64,000 nucleotides of DNA, from the NCBI GenBank assembly GCA_012932865.1, contig SAXG01000120.1, forward strand, positions 1 to 64,000. Reading direction: 5' to 3'. The stretch's first letter is position 1, and each line of letters starts with the position of its first letter. Shown piece after piece: positions 41,262-53,233 of the stretch. The DNA comes from Amylostereum areolatum (Eukaryota > Basidiomycota > Agaricomycetes > Russulales > Stereaceae). Made by a program: the position numbers and the translations under genes. The notes under the pieces were generated by a model. The model was given only the letters and a program-made list of their open reading frames with translations. It was not told the origin of the DNA and ran no database searches.

Positions 41262-42345
41262 ATGCCGTCTGACAAAGGTGCCAGCCCCCGAACCACGCAA
41301 CGAAGACAACGAGCAGGAGGAGAACACTCTCTGGCTAGGCAACTGCAGGCAGAACCTCTGGAAGACGGCCAGCACGCGTGCGGCCTTGGGCATGCGTCCC
41401 CTCGCCGCCGCCGTCCTCCCTCGAGCTCTCCGCCGACGTCGCTGAGTTGCGTCTGGCCCTGACGCGCGCGCGCGAGCACGGTCTCGACGTCGAGCGCGTC
41501 GCGGCCGTGACCGCCGAGCACACAATTGAGCACGCGTTCACGCTGCACCTGCCCACGCGTTCACGCTGCACCTGCCCACGCTCAAGGGGCTGCTCCCGCA
41601 CATTGCGGCGGGCAAGGACAAGCAGCCAAGCGCGGCTGAGACACTGCTGCTGCGGTCAATCGAGTGGACGGTGTTCGTGGAGGGAACGTATGTGACCACG
41701 TTCAAGCAGATGAACGTCATCCTCCGGTTCTTCCTCGGTAAGGCCCCCACCTCCCACCGTCAGTTCCGCGTGCGCTGATGGCTGTGTGCATTCTCCAGCG
41801 TCCGGACGCGTCCAAGTGGCACATCTACTCTTGCGGATGCTGCCGCCCGAGCTCGCGGCCATCCAGGAGCCGGAGGAATGCGCGGCGGGGTACCATCAAT
41901 ACCGGCAGTTTTTCGATGTCTGGGAGGGCATGGAACGGGCACTGGAGGCGTGCACGCTGGAGGAACCGCAGATGACGTGGGACACGCGCGCGATGGCTGG
42001 CAGATTACAGGGTGCGGGCATCTTATTCTCCTTTACTCATACACCCATCTAACACAAAGGACGGGACAGGTTGTGTTGACTGTGCGAGGGAGAAGATTGT
42101 GAAGCTGCTCACGACGGACTGGTTGATCCTGGACTCAAGGGACGCCGCACCGCGTACGTGTCTCCCGCTTTCATTCTCCATCTCGTCTCCCCCGCCTGAC
42201 GCCGCGACGGTCCCGCAGATGAACGCTGGTTGCGCCAGATGTGGCGCAGCCACCAGCTCTACGTCCCCGAGTTCATCTTCCGCCTACACGTGCTCCTCCT
42301 CGACCCCCATGCACGCCAGCGCTGTTGCCAACACCACCGGGCGAG
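41262..42345 (+). pseudogene. Nup84/Nup107-like nucleoporin relic
   Basis: Family role (known): Nup84/Nup107 is a scaffold of the nuclear pore Y-complex. Blocks in family order: NTLWLGNCRQNLWK at about 41319-41360, LSADVAELRLAL to EHTIEHAFTLHLPT at about 41425-41555, then LKGLLPHIAAGKD, LRSIEWTVFVEGTYVTTFKQMN, VQVAHLLLRMLPPELAAIQ with YHQYRQFFDVWEGMERAL, and WLRQMWRSHQLYVPEFIFRLHVLLLDP at about 42219-42304. Splice-like borders remain between blocks. A 23-base tandem duplication at 41533-41578 breaks the frame, and the final helical part is missing after DPHARQ. The N-terminal half is absent or unrecognisable. Hence a relic of an extra copy. The family call is from remembered patterns and is moderately sure. 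Confidence 0.6.
41533..41578 (+). repeat. 23-base tandem duplication
   Basis: The 23 bases at 41533-41555 are repeated exactly at 41556-41578. The unit length is not a multiple of three, so it shifts the nucleoporin-like frame. Confidence 0.9.
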
Positions 42346-43537
42346 CATGAACACGGAGATGAAGAGGTGGTGGCCGAGGAGCCATTGGCAGCAGGGAAGC
42401 GGGCTTGAGGTGCTGAAGGAGACATGTGTTGTATCTATATATGAAGGAAGGGAATCATTGACTCTGTGCGGTGCTCACTACTGTAGCAGCTTTTTGTTGC
42501 TATTGAATTACAGGCTGTACTCATACAGCTACTTATTCTAATTCCCCAAGGGAGGATGAATGTAGGGGGTTGGGATGGAGTGTTACCATGAGGAAAGAGG
42601 GTGTCGAGACACCACAAGGTCGGACTTCGGCCGGACACGTGTCGGGTGCAACACTGCTTTCGAGGAGACCGGCTGGATCGACTGCAATCCTCCACAATCG
42701 ACCCGGATACACATTCGAAGGATTGTCGGAGGTGTTCTCAACGTGTTCTCAACGTTGCATCAAATTGCATCAAGGCCAAGTATACTAAGCAAGCTGCGGT
42801 ATCTAAAAATCGCGCGCAATCGCGCTCGCCAGTGAGACTGACTACATGACTCTATCTGAACCTAGGCCAAAATCCGGGTTTCTCACCGGGAGTCACGTGT
42901 TGAACCAAAGTCTCCCCGTGACCTTCTTACTAGACTTTCTCCGGATCCCAAGATTCCCAACTCGATTCTTCGGAACTGTCTTTGACTTCGAATCTTTCTC
43001 TCTCGCTGGCAGCTGCTGTCCGGACTTTTTTGTTCTGTTTTTTTTTGCTTACATGACTGCTACATAGCTATGGCGGTCGAGACGTTGCAAAAATACCGCC
43101 CGAACTTTCGCCGCGTCAAAACTCTTTTCGTCACAAATTCAAACCTTTCTGTCCCAACTTCAAACCTTTTCGTCACATCTTTCACTCCCGAAAACTTTTT
43201 GTCCCACATTTACATTTATTTCCGAATACATCTTTTTACTGCACATATATTTACGTTCTTGTGGCTATCCTCGGCCTCTCTTCCCTCCTCGGCCCCTCAC
43301 GAGTCATGCTATTGCCCAACTCCGTAGGTCACAGTACTGTCGATTTCCGGCCCCTTCCGAGATTGGATCAGGACCCCCTTCAATTCTGTTGGATTTTGCG
43401 AGATCCAACGGATTGAAGGGGGTCCCGATCCAATCTCGTCATGTGGTCTCTGTCTTGTTGGCATCGGATGAGCCCGTCGTGCTCATAGGCCCCTACGCGC
43501 AGGCGCAGCGGCATCCCTGACGTTTCCAACGCCTGCC
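42346..43537. other. Gene-free stretch with repeats
   Basis: Contains an inverse copy (about 42842-42890) of the 30.5-kb dispersed repeat, a degenerate AAACTTTTCGTCACA-type repeat at about 43120-43200, and an 81-base hairpin at 43358-43438. No gene. Confidence 0.55.
43358..43438. repeat. Long imperfect hairpin
   Basis: CGAGATTGGATC at the left end pairs with GATCCAATCTCG at the right end. The arms continue through ACCCCCTTCAAT / ATTGAAGGGGGT and TTGGAT / ATCCAA to a loop of about six bases, with only a few mismatches over 37 bases per arm. It looks like a tiny foldback element. Confidence 0.8.
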
Positions 43538-45560
43538 AAGACCGTCGACCAAGCGCAAGCGATCCTCACTTTCGTCGACGCCATCGCAGAGAAGACACTC
43601 AGCTCGACCGTGACCCTCACCGCGGGACATGGTTGCGGCAAGTCTGCAACCCAGTTGGCCTGGCCATCGCCGTGGCGCTCGCGCATGGCTACTCGAACAT
43701 CTTCATGACAAGTCCGAGCCCGGAGAACTGGATCGCCGTTCGCCAAGGCGCGGTTCGACGTGCGGGGGCTGACGGAGGAGGAGAACATGATCCAGTGCGT
43801 CTTCGTGTTTTGCATGTGTCGGGTTCTTGCGACTGACATCGGACGACGGTTAGGACGATCAACGAGGTCGTCGTGCTGGATACGAGCAACGCGTGGCGTC
43901 TGCATACGGTGAGTGCTTCGAGGGCCCACGAGAGCTTGGTACGAATGCGCTGACGCTGTTTGAAGACACTGTTTGAGTTCATATTCAAGGGTATGGACGC
44001 GCTTGGCTACAAAGAGCACCTCGACTATGACATCGCGCAGAGCACGAACCCGGATTTCAACAAAGCCATCGTGCGCGTCAACGTGTTCCGCCAACACAGG
44101 CAGACCATCCAGGTGCGTATCGGGAGACATATGGAAACAAAACCCTTCTCTAACGTGAAGTACAGTACATCCAACCCCAAGACGTCCATGTCCTCGGCCA
44201 GGCGGAGCTCGTGATCATCGGCAAGGCCGCCGCCATACCACTTCCACTCGTCCGCAATCTCATCGGCCCTTACCTTGTCTTCCTCGCCTCCACCATCAAC
44301 GGCTACAAGGGCACCGGCCGTTCTCTCTCCCTCAAACTCATCCAACAACTCCGTGAGTCAACGGCCATCCTTGTTGAAGGACGTTGCCTCCGAACCCGGC
44401 ACGTCGTCCTCCAAAAAGGCCACCCATACCGCGGCCCCCAAGGCGCGCTCGCTCCGCGAGATAAAGCTGGAGACCCTGATCCGGTATGGCGCCGGGGATC
44501 ACGTGGAAAGGTGGCTGAACAGGCTGCTCTGCCTGGACGCGATGACGGTGCCGCGTTCGATGGCCCACGGAACGCCCCACCCGTCTCAATGCGAGCTCTT
44601 CTACGTCTCCCGGGACACCTTGTTCTCATACCACCCCGCGTCCGAGGTCTTCCTCCAGCGCATGATGGCGCTCTACATCGTGTCCCACTACAAGAACCAG
44701 CCCAACGGCCTGCAGCTCATGTCGGACGCACCCGCCCATCATCTGTTTGTTCTTCTTCCGCCTTTGCGGGACGATGAAACACATTTTCCGGAACCGCTCG
44801 TGGTCCTTCAGGTTGCGTTAGAGGGGAACATCAGCCGTCAATCCATCATGGACGGGCTGAGTCGAGGCTTGAGAGCGGGCGGAGATCTGATTCCATGGCT
44901 GGTCGCGCAACAGTTCTAGGAGAGCAAGTTCGCCCTGATGAGCGGGGCGAGGGTCGTCAGGATCGCGACGCACCCCGATTATGCCAACGCACGTTTCCTC
45001 GTGGATACCCTGTCCTCGTAAAACTGACCACGGTTCATGTAGATGGGGTACGGTGCTCGTGCGCTCAAAGCATTGAACATGTACTACTCCGGAGAGTATT
45101 TCAATCTCGACGAGGCTCCCGAGAAGAGACGTCGTATCCAGATGCAGTGGCCATACTAGTAGACAGTGTGCACCTTTCTTCCGCTCCCCATCCACAACGC
45201 GATCTCACCAATGCGTCTTGGATGCAGTCAACGGATCTGTTAACCGACAACCTCACTGTCCAATCGGCTGCGGCCATGCCTCCACTGTTGCAGCGGCTCA
45301 CCGAACGAAAGCCTGAAACACTGGATTACCTCGGTGTGTCCTACGGGCTTACACAGCACCTTCTGAGGTTGGGCTTCCGCCGTCCACCCGTCGTCACCAC
45401 TGACCGTCGGTCAAACCCGCAGATTCTGGAAATGAGCCGGCTACGTCCCTCTCTACGTGCGTCAAACCCAAAGCGAGCTCACGGGCAAACACACCTGCGT
45501 CATGGTCCGGAGACTGAACCGTCGGGCGATGGCGAGTTGTAGCTGGGTGAGTTCGCGAAG
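43538..45560 (+). pseudogene. NAT10/Kre33-like RNA cytidine acetyltransferase relic
   Basis: Family role (known): NAT10/Kre33 is the essential nucleolar enzyme making N4-acetylcytidine in 18S rRNA and some tRNAs. Blocks in order: KTVDQAQAILTFVDAIAEK, LTAGHGCGKSA (the ATP loop, normally GRGRGKSA), LAIAVALAHGYSNIFMTSP, TLFEFIFKGMDALGY, IAQSTNPDFNKAIVRVN, AAAIPLPLVRNLIGPYLVF, ASTINGYKGTGRSLSLKLIQ, TPHPSQCELFYVSRDTLFSY, LQLMSDAPAHHLFVLLPP, GLRAGGDLIPWLVAQQF, YGARALKALNMYYSGEYF, PPLLQRLTERKPETLDYLG and QTQSELTGKHTCVMV. Frames change repeatedly, an unrelated insert of about 180 bases lies before TLFEF, and the acidic pair before AAAIPLP is Gly-Lys. The blocks extend to about 45510. A functional copy must exist elsewhere if the gene is essential here. 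Confidence 0.85.
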
Positions 45561-45689
45561 GGTTCGTGCGTCGGGCATTCTCCCGTGGCCAATGCGCACA
45601 ATGCGACGGCTCCACCCAGATTTCCGTCACGTTCATAGACTCGTGTATTGTGTCCCCGCTCCTCGCCAAAACATTTGTTTGTATTCCTA

Positions 45690-48279
45690 CTAGTACATGA
45701 TGATGTGAATATATAAACTGTCCCAAAGACTAAAGTATGTATTTGCTATGTCAAGGTGTAAGAAACCACAATCTGACGGAAGAAAACAAACCACGTACTT
45801 CATCCTACAAGCAGTGGTAACCTGGGTGTGTGTGACAACGTTTGCGCGCGACCACTGACCCCGGAGGGCATTATCCTTCGCGCACGTCTTCCATGACTTG
45901 GGCCTCTCTGCACAAAGACGGCCAAGGGTCGTCCCATGAAATACGGTGGCAGCATCCCATATCCAATGTGTGTTTTCCGCCATCTCTAAGATCACCTTGA
46001 AGTCTGAATAGAAAAAGTTCGACTCGTCGTCTTCGATCTACTAACCAGTGAGCTCAGTCATGGGGTTATATGCAGGATGCACTCACCATGTCGGAGCGGG
46101 AGGAGATCCATCCCATTGTCACGGTATCGTCACGGTCAGTGTGAGCAGGTGCACCATATGCAAACGACGCAAACACGGACGGGTCTGGGAAGCCGAGTGG
46201 GTTGAGTATCTTTGAGTCGCGTGCGACAGCCTAAGTCAAGACGGTCGGTATGATCCTTAGAGATGGACAGATATAAGGTAGCGTACAAATTTCTTTCTTG
46301 CGAGGTGGGGAAGAAACCCTTCTAGCAGAGCAAAATTGCAGGCCTGTATCACTGGAGAACCATGCATCAGTAAAAGAAGTCGCTCGCTCTTGAAACCGAT
46401 ACTTACAGCTCTTGTTTTTCTGGATTTCAACACGCAGAGATGTCTGCTCGGAAATCTTGAGTTTAGTTGACTCGCGCGCATTTGGACCAGCCTCTTGAAC
46501 AGGAAGTTGGGGAGTATGGGCAACACCGCCTGTCACTGCTGTACCCCAGCCACTCTTGATCATAGATCCTTCGTAATGGAACCCTCGCTTGAGTGCCTCG
46601 CGGTTTCTGTGTTAGATGGTGAGCGATGAACCATAAACATGTAGAAGAAACCTACTGCAAGTACTCCATGATGCCCTGGGCCTCCAGATGCACTTGGCTT
46701 TGGCTGACTTCAGACGCCAAAGCTGTTAGGTGATCCGCATTGTAGATGGCTGCCCCAAACTAAGAACCAATGAGATAATGTGACAATTAGTGCACACAGA
46801 TAACACATGATATGCTTCTCCTCAATTTGGGCACCGGTCTGGACACCACAAGTGGCTTCATAGAGAATGACGGACACCATCTCGCCATCACGCTTGGGCT
46901 TCACGATCCAGGTCCACGATGAATCTAGGACAACAACCTCATCTTTAGAAATCGCACCAGTACTTAGGCCAAGCGAAAGGATGTCTGGGCTCTCAACAAC
47001 GAACTTCCGTTGGAGATTCTTAGCGTCTTCCTTTGAAACTCTGGATGTGCGATATTCAGTGTCAAAATTGATGAGAATAAATTAGGAATTATACCGTTTA
47101 CATGGTATCCAAATTGCCCCATCGTAGGCCATTTGGCCCACCTTTCGCCAGGCCTGTATCAGAGACGCTTTCTCCTTGGCAAACTGAACAGCAGCCGAAA
47201 GAGTCGCGCTGGCACCGCTGATTTGGGTGTACGTGCGGGTGGGCCCGGGCGGACGCGACTCCGACTCAGTGACCAGGTTCAGGAAGCCTCGAAGAAGTTG
47301 CTGCCTGAACGTTTTGGGATCATTACAGTTGACGTCGTCCGCCTCACACTAAATTGGTCAGTAACAATAAAGGTTTGTAGGGTGGAGAAGCTCCACCTTG
47401 TTCCAAAGTGTCTCCCAGTCGTAGCCCTGCAAACCGAGTTAGTTTCGTAGTCAGAGAGGTAAGACAATAATTATAAGACGTACAACAGTCCGGTTTGGCA
47501 GTTTCTGGCCCGACGGCGAGATTTTCCCTGTAGAATGACAGTCATCCAGAGAAAGCCCGTTGATCTGGCGACAGTAGTGCGGCTTCAAGGCCGGCCGGAA
47601 GTGGTCATGGTAGAATCCATACGGTGTGATAAGACCATACTTCGCCTCGTTGATCTCATGCTCTGTACCGAGCGGGGGAGTGACCCAGTCCGCGGCGATC
47701 TCCTGGTAGATGAGGTTGATCGACTTCTTGTATCCCTTATCGAACATTGTGTGGCCCTCGTTGGGCTCGAGTCGAAAGTCGTCGCGCTTGAATACAGGTT
47801 TAAGTCCCCGTATCTCTCCCGGGCACATGTAACCATGTGCGGGGTGACGAATCTTCGGACCTAAGAAACTTCTTAGAGAATACGAACACAAGAGAAAATT
47901 GGGAACTACCTGACGCTGGGTCCATGGGATCGTCGTCGTCCGACAATGGGGTGAGTGGAGTCAAAGGTCTGTCTAGTAGATTTTAGCAGCCAGTTCTACA
48001 GAACTGTTTTGGAATCATAAAAATACCTTGGGTGATGTATGCTTGAAAGGCCATGTAATGGTCAAGATCGGGGACTTCGTGTTCCGGCCATTTGGGAGCT
48101 GGATCCTTTGGGAGAGCCTCCACATCAAGGCCTCCAGCCAATTCCATGGTCTGGACATCATTGTTGGGGTTGACGGCCATATGCTGTGTCTCTCGCACCA
48201 GCTCGTCGATGATTCGGGCTTGGTCACGTTCAAATTGTGTAGATGTTTCCGCACGGGGTCGTTTGTATAGCTGAGACAT
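45690..48279 (-). CDS. Hypothetical multi-exon protein, possible Fe(II)/2-oxoglutarate-like fold
   Basis: Minus-strand exons join with consistent phases from MSQLYKRPRAETSTQFERDQ (48279-48027), through PLTPLTPLSDDDDPMD and PKIRHPAHGYMCPGEIRG ... CHSTGKISPSGQKLPN (about 47845-47490), TFRQQLLRGFLNLVTESESR (about 47350-47200), VSKEDAKNLQRKFVVESPDI ... LYEATCGVQTGAQIEE (about 47040-46830), FGAAIYNADHLTALASE, GFHYEGSMIKSGWGTAVTGG, LGFPDPSVFASFAYGAPAHTD, to HWIWDAATVFHGTTLGR near 45970-45920. HTD followed about 50 residues later by FHG and an Arg resembles the HxD...H...R pattern of Fe(II)/2-oxoglutarate oxygenases, but this is only a pattern. It could be a lineage-expanded basidiomycete family. 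The last exon and stop are not fixed. Confidence 0.45.
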
Positions 48280-51200
48280 CGTGGTGCTGGGAAGGGGGTG
48301 TATGCTGTTAGTTCACGAGCATCATCAATATCTATGCTATACTCACCAGGCGAGGAAGCAAAGCACGTAGAGGCAGAGAGGTAGTGGAGATCGATGATGA
48401 TGGTGCAAACGAAGCCACGATCAAGTCCGTCTGCACGCGTCAAGTGTGACTTCAACTCGTTTATCTGCTCTTCCAACTCTCATCACCCCTGGGCCCCCAC
48501 CCTCCTGTACGCGTTCAAATCGCTGGCCATTCCAACAGCAGAATTCAAGGCGCATTTTTCCTTTGTCTCCGATCGAGTTTGACTCATCTCATTATTTGTT
48601 TCTTCCCGCTAGTTACGCTGCAACGGCGTCCAGTGTCTCTCCCAGTCCCCGGAATGTTGACCACCGCTCTTTATGGCGACTCTTCAAGGTCAAAGCCTAC
48701 GCGATTCCGGTTAGGACAAACACTATAACTTGGTGCGTTTATTGGGTCTTTGTTTTCTTCTTTCCCACCAATTGACCTCCTCCGTCACGACTCGTGTGCA
48801 CCCCCTCATAGTTGCAGGCCCACTGTCCGATCCTTCGCACCGCCCCCACACGACCACCGCTCTCCGTCCACTGGCCTCATTTATTGCGCAGCTGCCCTAT
48901 TCTGCCCGCACCTCAACCGTGCGCCACGTCGCTGAGCGCACGGAATGGTGCCCACAGCCCTACCATCCCCTCCTCCATGCGTACCACCCCGACCACGATC
49001 ACCTATGTCCTCACCCCGCCTCGCACCCGCTCCCACGTGTCCCACCCGTGTCCTTACCCAACGCCCAACACTCCCTCCCCACTGCGCCGCCGCGCCCTCA
49101 GCCTCGGCCTCGCCCACCTCCCCTCCCGCTCCTCCCTTGCCTCCTCTTCCTCCACGAACCCTTCCATCTCCTCCACCCCCTCCCACCGTCCCTCCTACGC
49201 CCGCAGCTCCAGCCTAACCCTCATCCTCCCCACCCCCGTTTGTCCCACCCTCGCCATGTCCCCTTCTCCCACCTCCCCATAGCCCCTCAAAACCCCCCTA
49301 CACGCACGCCCACACTCTCAGCGCAGGCCCCGGTCCCAGTACCATCAACCTCGACTTCCTTTGAGCCCCCTCCCGCTCAGAGCGTCTCCTCCGCGAGACC
49401 CTCTGCTGCAACTCCCAGCACAAATCCGGCCGCCATCTCCGAGTCGCTCTCCCCCCACACCCGCATGCGCCGTGCAGGGTCCTACTTCCACCTGGCGGCC
49501 CCGCCCTACGGCGACATGGTCGACTGCTGCATCGACAAGACAACAATGACAATGACAATGATGACGGCGTGGACGAAGAGGACAACGATGGCCCGTTGCT
49601 CTTCGCCACCCAGAAACACGCCCTGCCCCTCTATCGCGCGTCCAAGAGCACCGTCGACGCCCCCAGAGGCCGCAGCCCCGCCCCCGACGGAAAGCGCGGC
49701 GAGTGAAGATCCCGATTTCATGACCTCCTTCAGCAATGACTATCGCGTTCCTGTGCTCTGGCCTGTGGGGCCACGAAGACGAGCTTCGCGTCTGGAACTG
49801 GAAGACGGGTGTGACGGAATTGGTAAGATAAAACCTCCACTTGATGTCCACACCGTCGACAGTCGGCTGATCTCCCGCTCGCGCCTCAGGATCTCAAAGC
49901 AAAAAGCCTCGATGGCTTCGTCTTTCTCGATGACGTGCACGCCGTCGTCTCCCGTGCCCACCAACCGACCAATAACGCCTCCTTCGCCCAATCGGCTCAC
50001 CTCGCCATCCACGCCCTCAGGCTGGGTGACTCCACTCCAGCCCCTCCCGTCGGTCTGGCCCTTCCAGCTGCCAACCCCCTCGACAACACCAACATCTCCC
50101 TCCGCATGGCAGCCTCGGCCTACGAGCCCGATGTGCCGAGACGCGCATCCTTGCGCTCGAGATGTCTCTCAAATGGCCCTCATTTGGCTCCGCCCGCCTC
50201 GTGCACGTCCTCGCCGGGCCTCGCGCTACGGACGCAGACGATGGCATCATCGCCGACTCGGAGGTGCCATGGGAGGACTGGGGCCCGGACGCTTCCCGCG
50301 TGCTCGCAGTCGAAGATGCCTGGAGCGCGCACTACGTCCGCACCGCCATCGCGGGCACGCGCTGCATGCTCCCGCTCTGGTCGCGCGAACGCGTGCTGAA
50401 GACCGTGGACACTCACTCCCCGCGCCTCCTCGCCGCGCGTGCGGCCAAACCCCCGGCGGAGCGGTGGGAGGTTGTGAGCACGGCGTCCTCACTCTGACGT
50501 CGGTTCACAATATTGTGGCCACCTGGACGGACCGCACGCCTTCCGTTGACAAGTCAGCCAAATCGTCGGACACCAGGTCTTATGTTTCAGCAAACAGTCC
50601 AAGCACCCTGGAGAAAACCTGCTGACGAAAATAATCTTTCGACACCATGTTCGGGGGAGACATCCCTCAGCTTGAACGCTTTCCTTATGTATAGGACTGC
50701 TATAGTATCTGAACATTCACGTGCCTCTCCCATGCCGTTCGCAAAGATGCCAGGTACTGCTGTACCCTCATATGCTCCTCTTATCCGAATCGTCAATCGC
50801 ACCTGGCGGAGGTCGTGGCATCGTCACCTTGGATCTTCTCAAGTGTACGGAAGTTCGATCGATTCCCTCTCCAATGCGCCCGATTGCTCGAGACGACGTT
50901 GGCACCATTGCAGCAAGGATGCAGAGCGAAGCCGCTGAGGCAACCGGCGGCGGAGAATTCGGCGACATGAGGTTGATGGAAACACTCTGCCCCTTCCAAT
51001 TGCTTTATGGACAGTCCCTCGGGGCGCAAGAGCGGCTCGCGCAGGAACAATGCTTCTACCCCCTCGGACACACCCAGAGCCCCGAGTAGCGGCACCTGAC
51101 GCACAGCCCGCACCTGTCCTCTTTCTTGTCCTCCTAGAGCGCGTCTTAGGCCCATCCGCCCACACACCCCACGCATTCCGACAGCTGGAGGGAGATCCGT

Positions 51201-51354
51201 GAGTGTGGGGGAACCGCTAGAAAAGGACAAAGGTGAGCCGCATATACCTCGACACCTTTGAAAAATACTCACCATCTTCGCATCACCGTTCCCCACGCGA
51301 ACGTCAGTCGTGACGTGGTACTCCCTCATTCCCTCCCTCCCCCGATGCACTCCC

Positions 51355-51620
51355 TCAACACACCCACAATGCGAACAACGGCGTGAACGTGTTCTGCTCC
51401 GCTTGCGCTTGCAATGCCGCCGCGAGCCCCGCGTTCCCCGACACCTCCACCGCCTTGACCTGCTTCCTTCTCCGCTCCGCAATCTGCGTGCGCTTCTGCG
51501 CGATGAGCTCAGTCGAGCGCTCCTCCCAAACGTGTGCCCCAGTAGCCCGCAAACCCGAGCGCGCCCATGGTGAGAACGTGGCCTCCCGGGTCTTTACGCG
51601 CAGGGAAATTCGAAAGCGTC
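51355..51620 (-). pseudogene. Small frameshifted gene relic
   Basis: On the minus strand FPARKDPGGHVLTMGALGFAGYW is followed, after one extra G in a run (51537-51540), by AHVWEERSTELIAQKRTQIA and KQVKAVEVSGNAGLAAALQA to a stop. A membrane-like short segment followed by a charged helix suggests a small organellar membrane protein. The family is not named. The one-base break could be a sequence error. Confidence 0.45.
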
Positions 51621-51704
51621 CCGGTCAAAACCAACGGGGAGAGCACGCATCAGTTTGGGGTGGCGAGGCGAGGGATGTGTAGGTCAGTCTTCGGGATCGG
51701 GAGG

Positions 51705-51765
51705 TGAGGCGGGCAGGCGGGCAGGGGCGCGGCGGCGGGCAGGGGCGTGGCGGCGGGCAGGTGAC
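51705..51765. repeat. Short GC-rich tandem repeat
   Basis: Units like GGCGGGCAGGGGCGTGGC (about 18 bases) recur two to three times with small changes. Confidence 0.6.
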
Positions 51766-53233
51766 GACGAGCAGGACGGCGAGCGCGTGGCAACGGGCGA
51801 CGGCGGCCTCTCTCCCGTGACACCCACATCCCGACACTCGACATGACCGACGCTGTGTGCCTGTGCGTCGCACGCCGCGACAATGTCCATCGTATTCAGC
51901 CTTGTCCAAAGCACCATGGGGGGATCCTAGAAGAGACCAAGGTAAGCGCGAGCCTCTCTCACCCTAGAAGGAAACTTACTAAAAGCACAGATACCAGATA
52001 CCTTACCCGCGTGCCCTCGTCGCGCACAACGCCCTCACCATCCGCCACCCTTGCCGTGCGCGACGTCCCATTGGACGGCAGTGGGATGGAAACGGACACT
52101 GATATATATATGTACATTTGTTCGGCTGTAACCCTATGAGAATCTGAGATGGCTTCGGGCTCGGCTCGTCCACATCTTCTGTGCCACGTAGTACGCAACT
52201 CTCCTTACAGCCACCACCACCACCACCACATTGTCCCCCCGACCCAGAGAGCATGGTGCTGAGCTTGCACGAAGGACCGCGACTGCAGCGAAACAGTAAC
52301 AAAGCGCTGAGCCCTCTGGGTGACGTGCCGTTCCGGGCTCTCCTCATGCATCCGAGCTTCGGCGACGTGCTGGTGGGCTCGGACAGGTTGCAGGTTTCGT
52401 TGTGGGACCCAGTCCATGAGTGTACCCTCGGACTCACGCTCCCTGCTGCGTTGAGAGACACGAGGCGCGAAGCTGATGGCTGTGCGCCTCGAGGTGGCTC
52501 CGAGGTCACCCACACACACACCTTAATTCCTCTTTTCTAGAACATTCCACCCGCCCCTTTTCATCTCCCCGCTACATCATACATCGGTTCTTTGATTCCC
52601 TTCCTCTGACAACAACACCCTCGCCCAGATGGGCCTATTGCATGTTGAACTCGACCGACGGCGCGCACACTTTGTTTTCAGTGGTAAGTTTTCTTTTATA
52701 CATGACCTTCCTACGGCCTGCAGCCCCGTGCGTAGCTGACTTCGAGATCGGAGTCGCACGCAAGGACGTTGCATGGGCGCACAACTTCCCTCCCTCCATT
52801 CCTCGTGCTAATCATCGCAATTTGAAGGTACAATACCCGAACATAAAGCTCGATCCGGAGCCGGACATCGTCATCCATCAGCCCACTCTTCATGCGCGCA
52901 AGCATTGTTCCCAATCCGTGCCGCTACATGTTCATCATCAGCAGCCTGCTCGACGCATCCACCTTCCTACCCGGCTTCCCCAATGCTCCTCAACCCACTC
53001 GGCCACATCCACCCCAACACCAACCTCCCCTGCGGCTTCTCCTGCCCCGTGATTTGCAGGACGCACTCGTCATCCTTGCCGTCGCTGTTTGCGGATGGTG
53101 CGGATGCCTCCACGAGCCGTTGGCTCATTTGGGATCTGCACTAACTCACGCCAACTCGGGGGTCAGTTTCCTTCCGACAGCGCACCCGCAAAACAAATCA
53201 CAGGCACTCACGCAATGATACCCAGCCACTGGG

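Larger units (their letters stand above)
48280..53233. other. Decayed or low-complexity stretch before element B
   Basis: Plus-strand frames at about 48730-50625 are Pro/Ser-rich and shift between three frames; blocks such as ARLVHVLAGPRATDADDGI (about 50185-50245) look once-coding. Others at 51843-51937 (VHRIQPCPKHHGGILEET) and 52740-52900 (WAHNFPPSIPRANH, LDPEPDIVIHQPT) look like exon pieces without a frame to join them. A GC-rich 18-base repeat lies at about 51705-51765. No gene model is supported. Confidence 0.45.

Noticed and set aside
48730..50625. 631-codon plus-strand frame
   Set aside because: Composition switches between frames; long Pro/His/Arg runs suggest chance in C-rich DNA. 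Parts in other frames look more protein-like, so decay is the better explanation.
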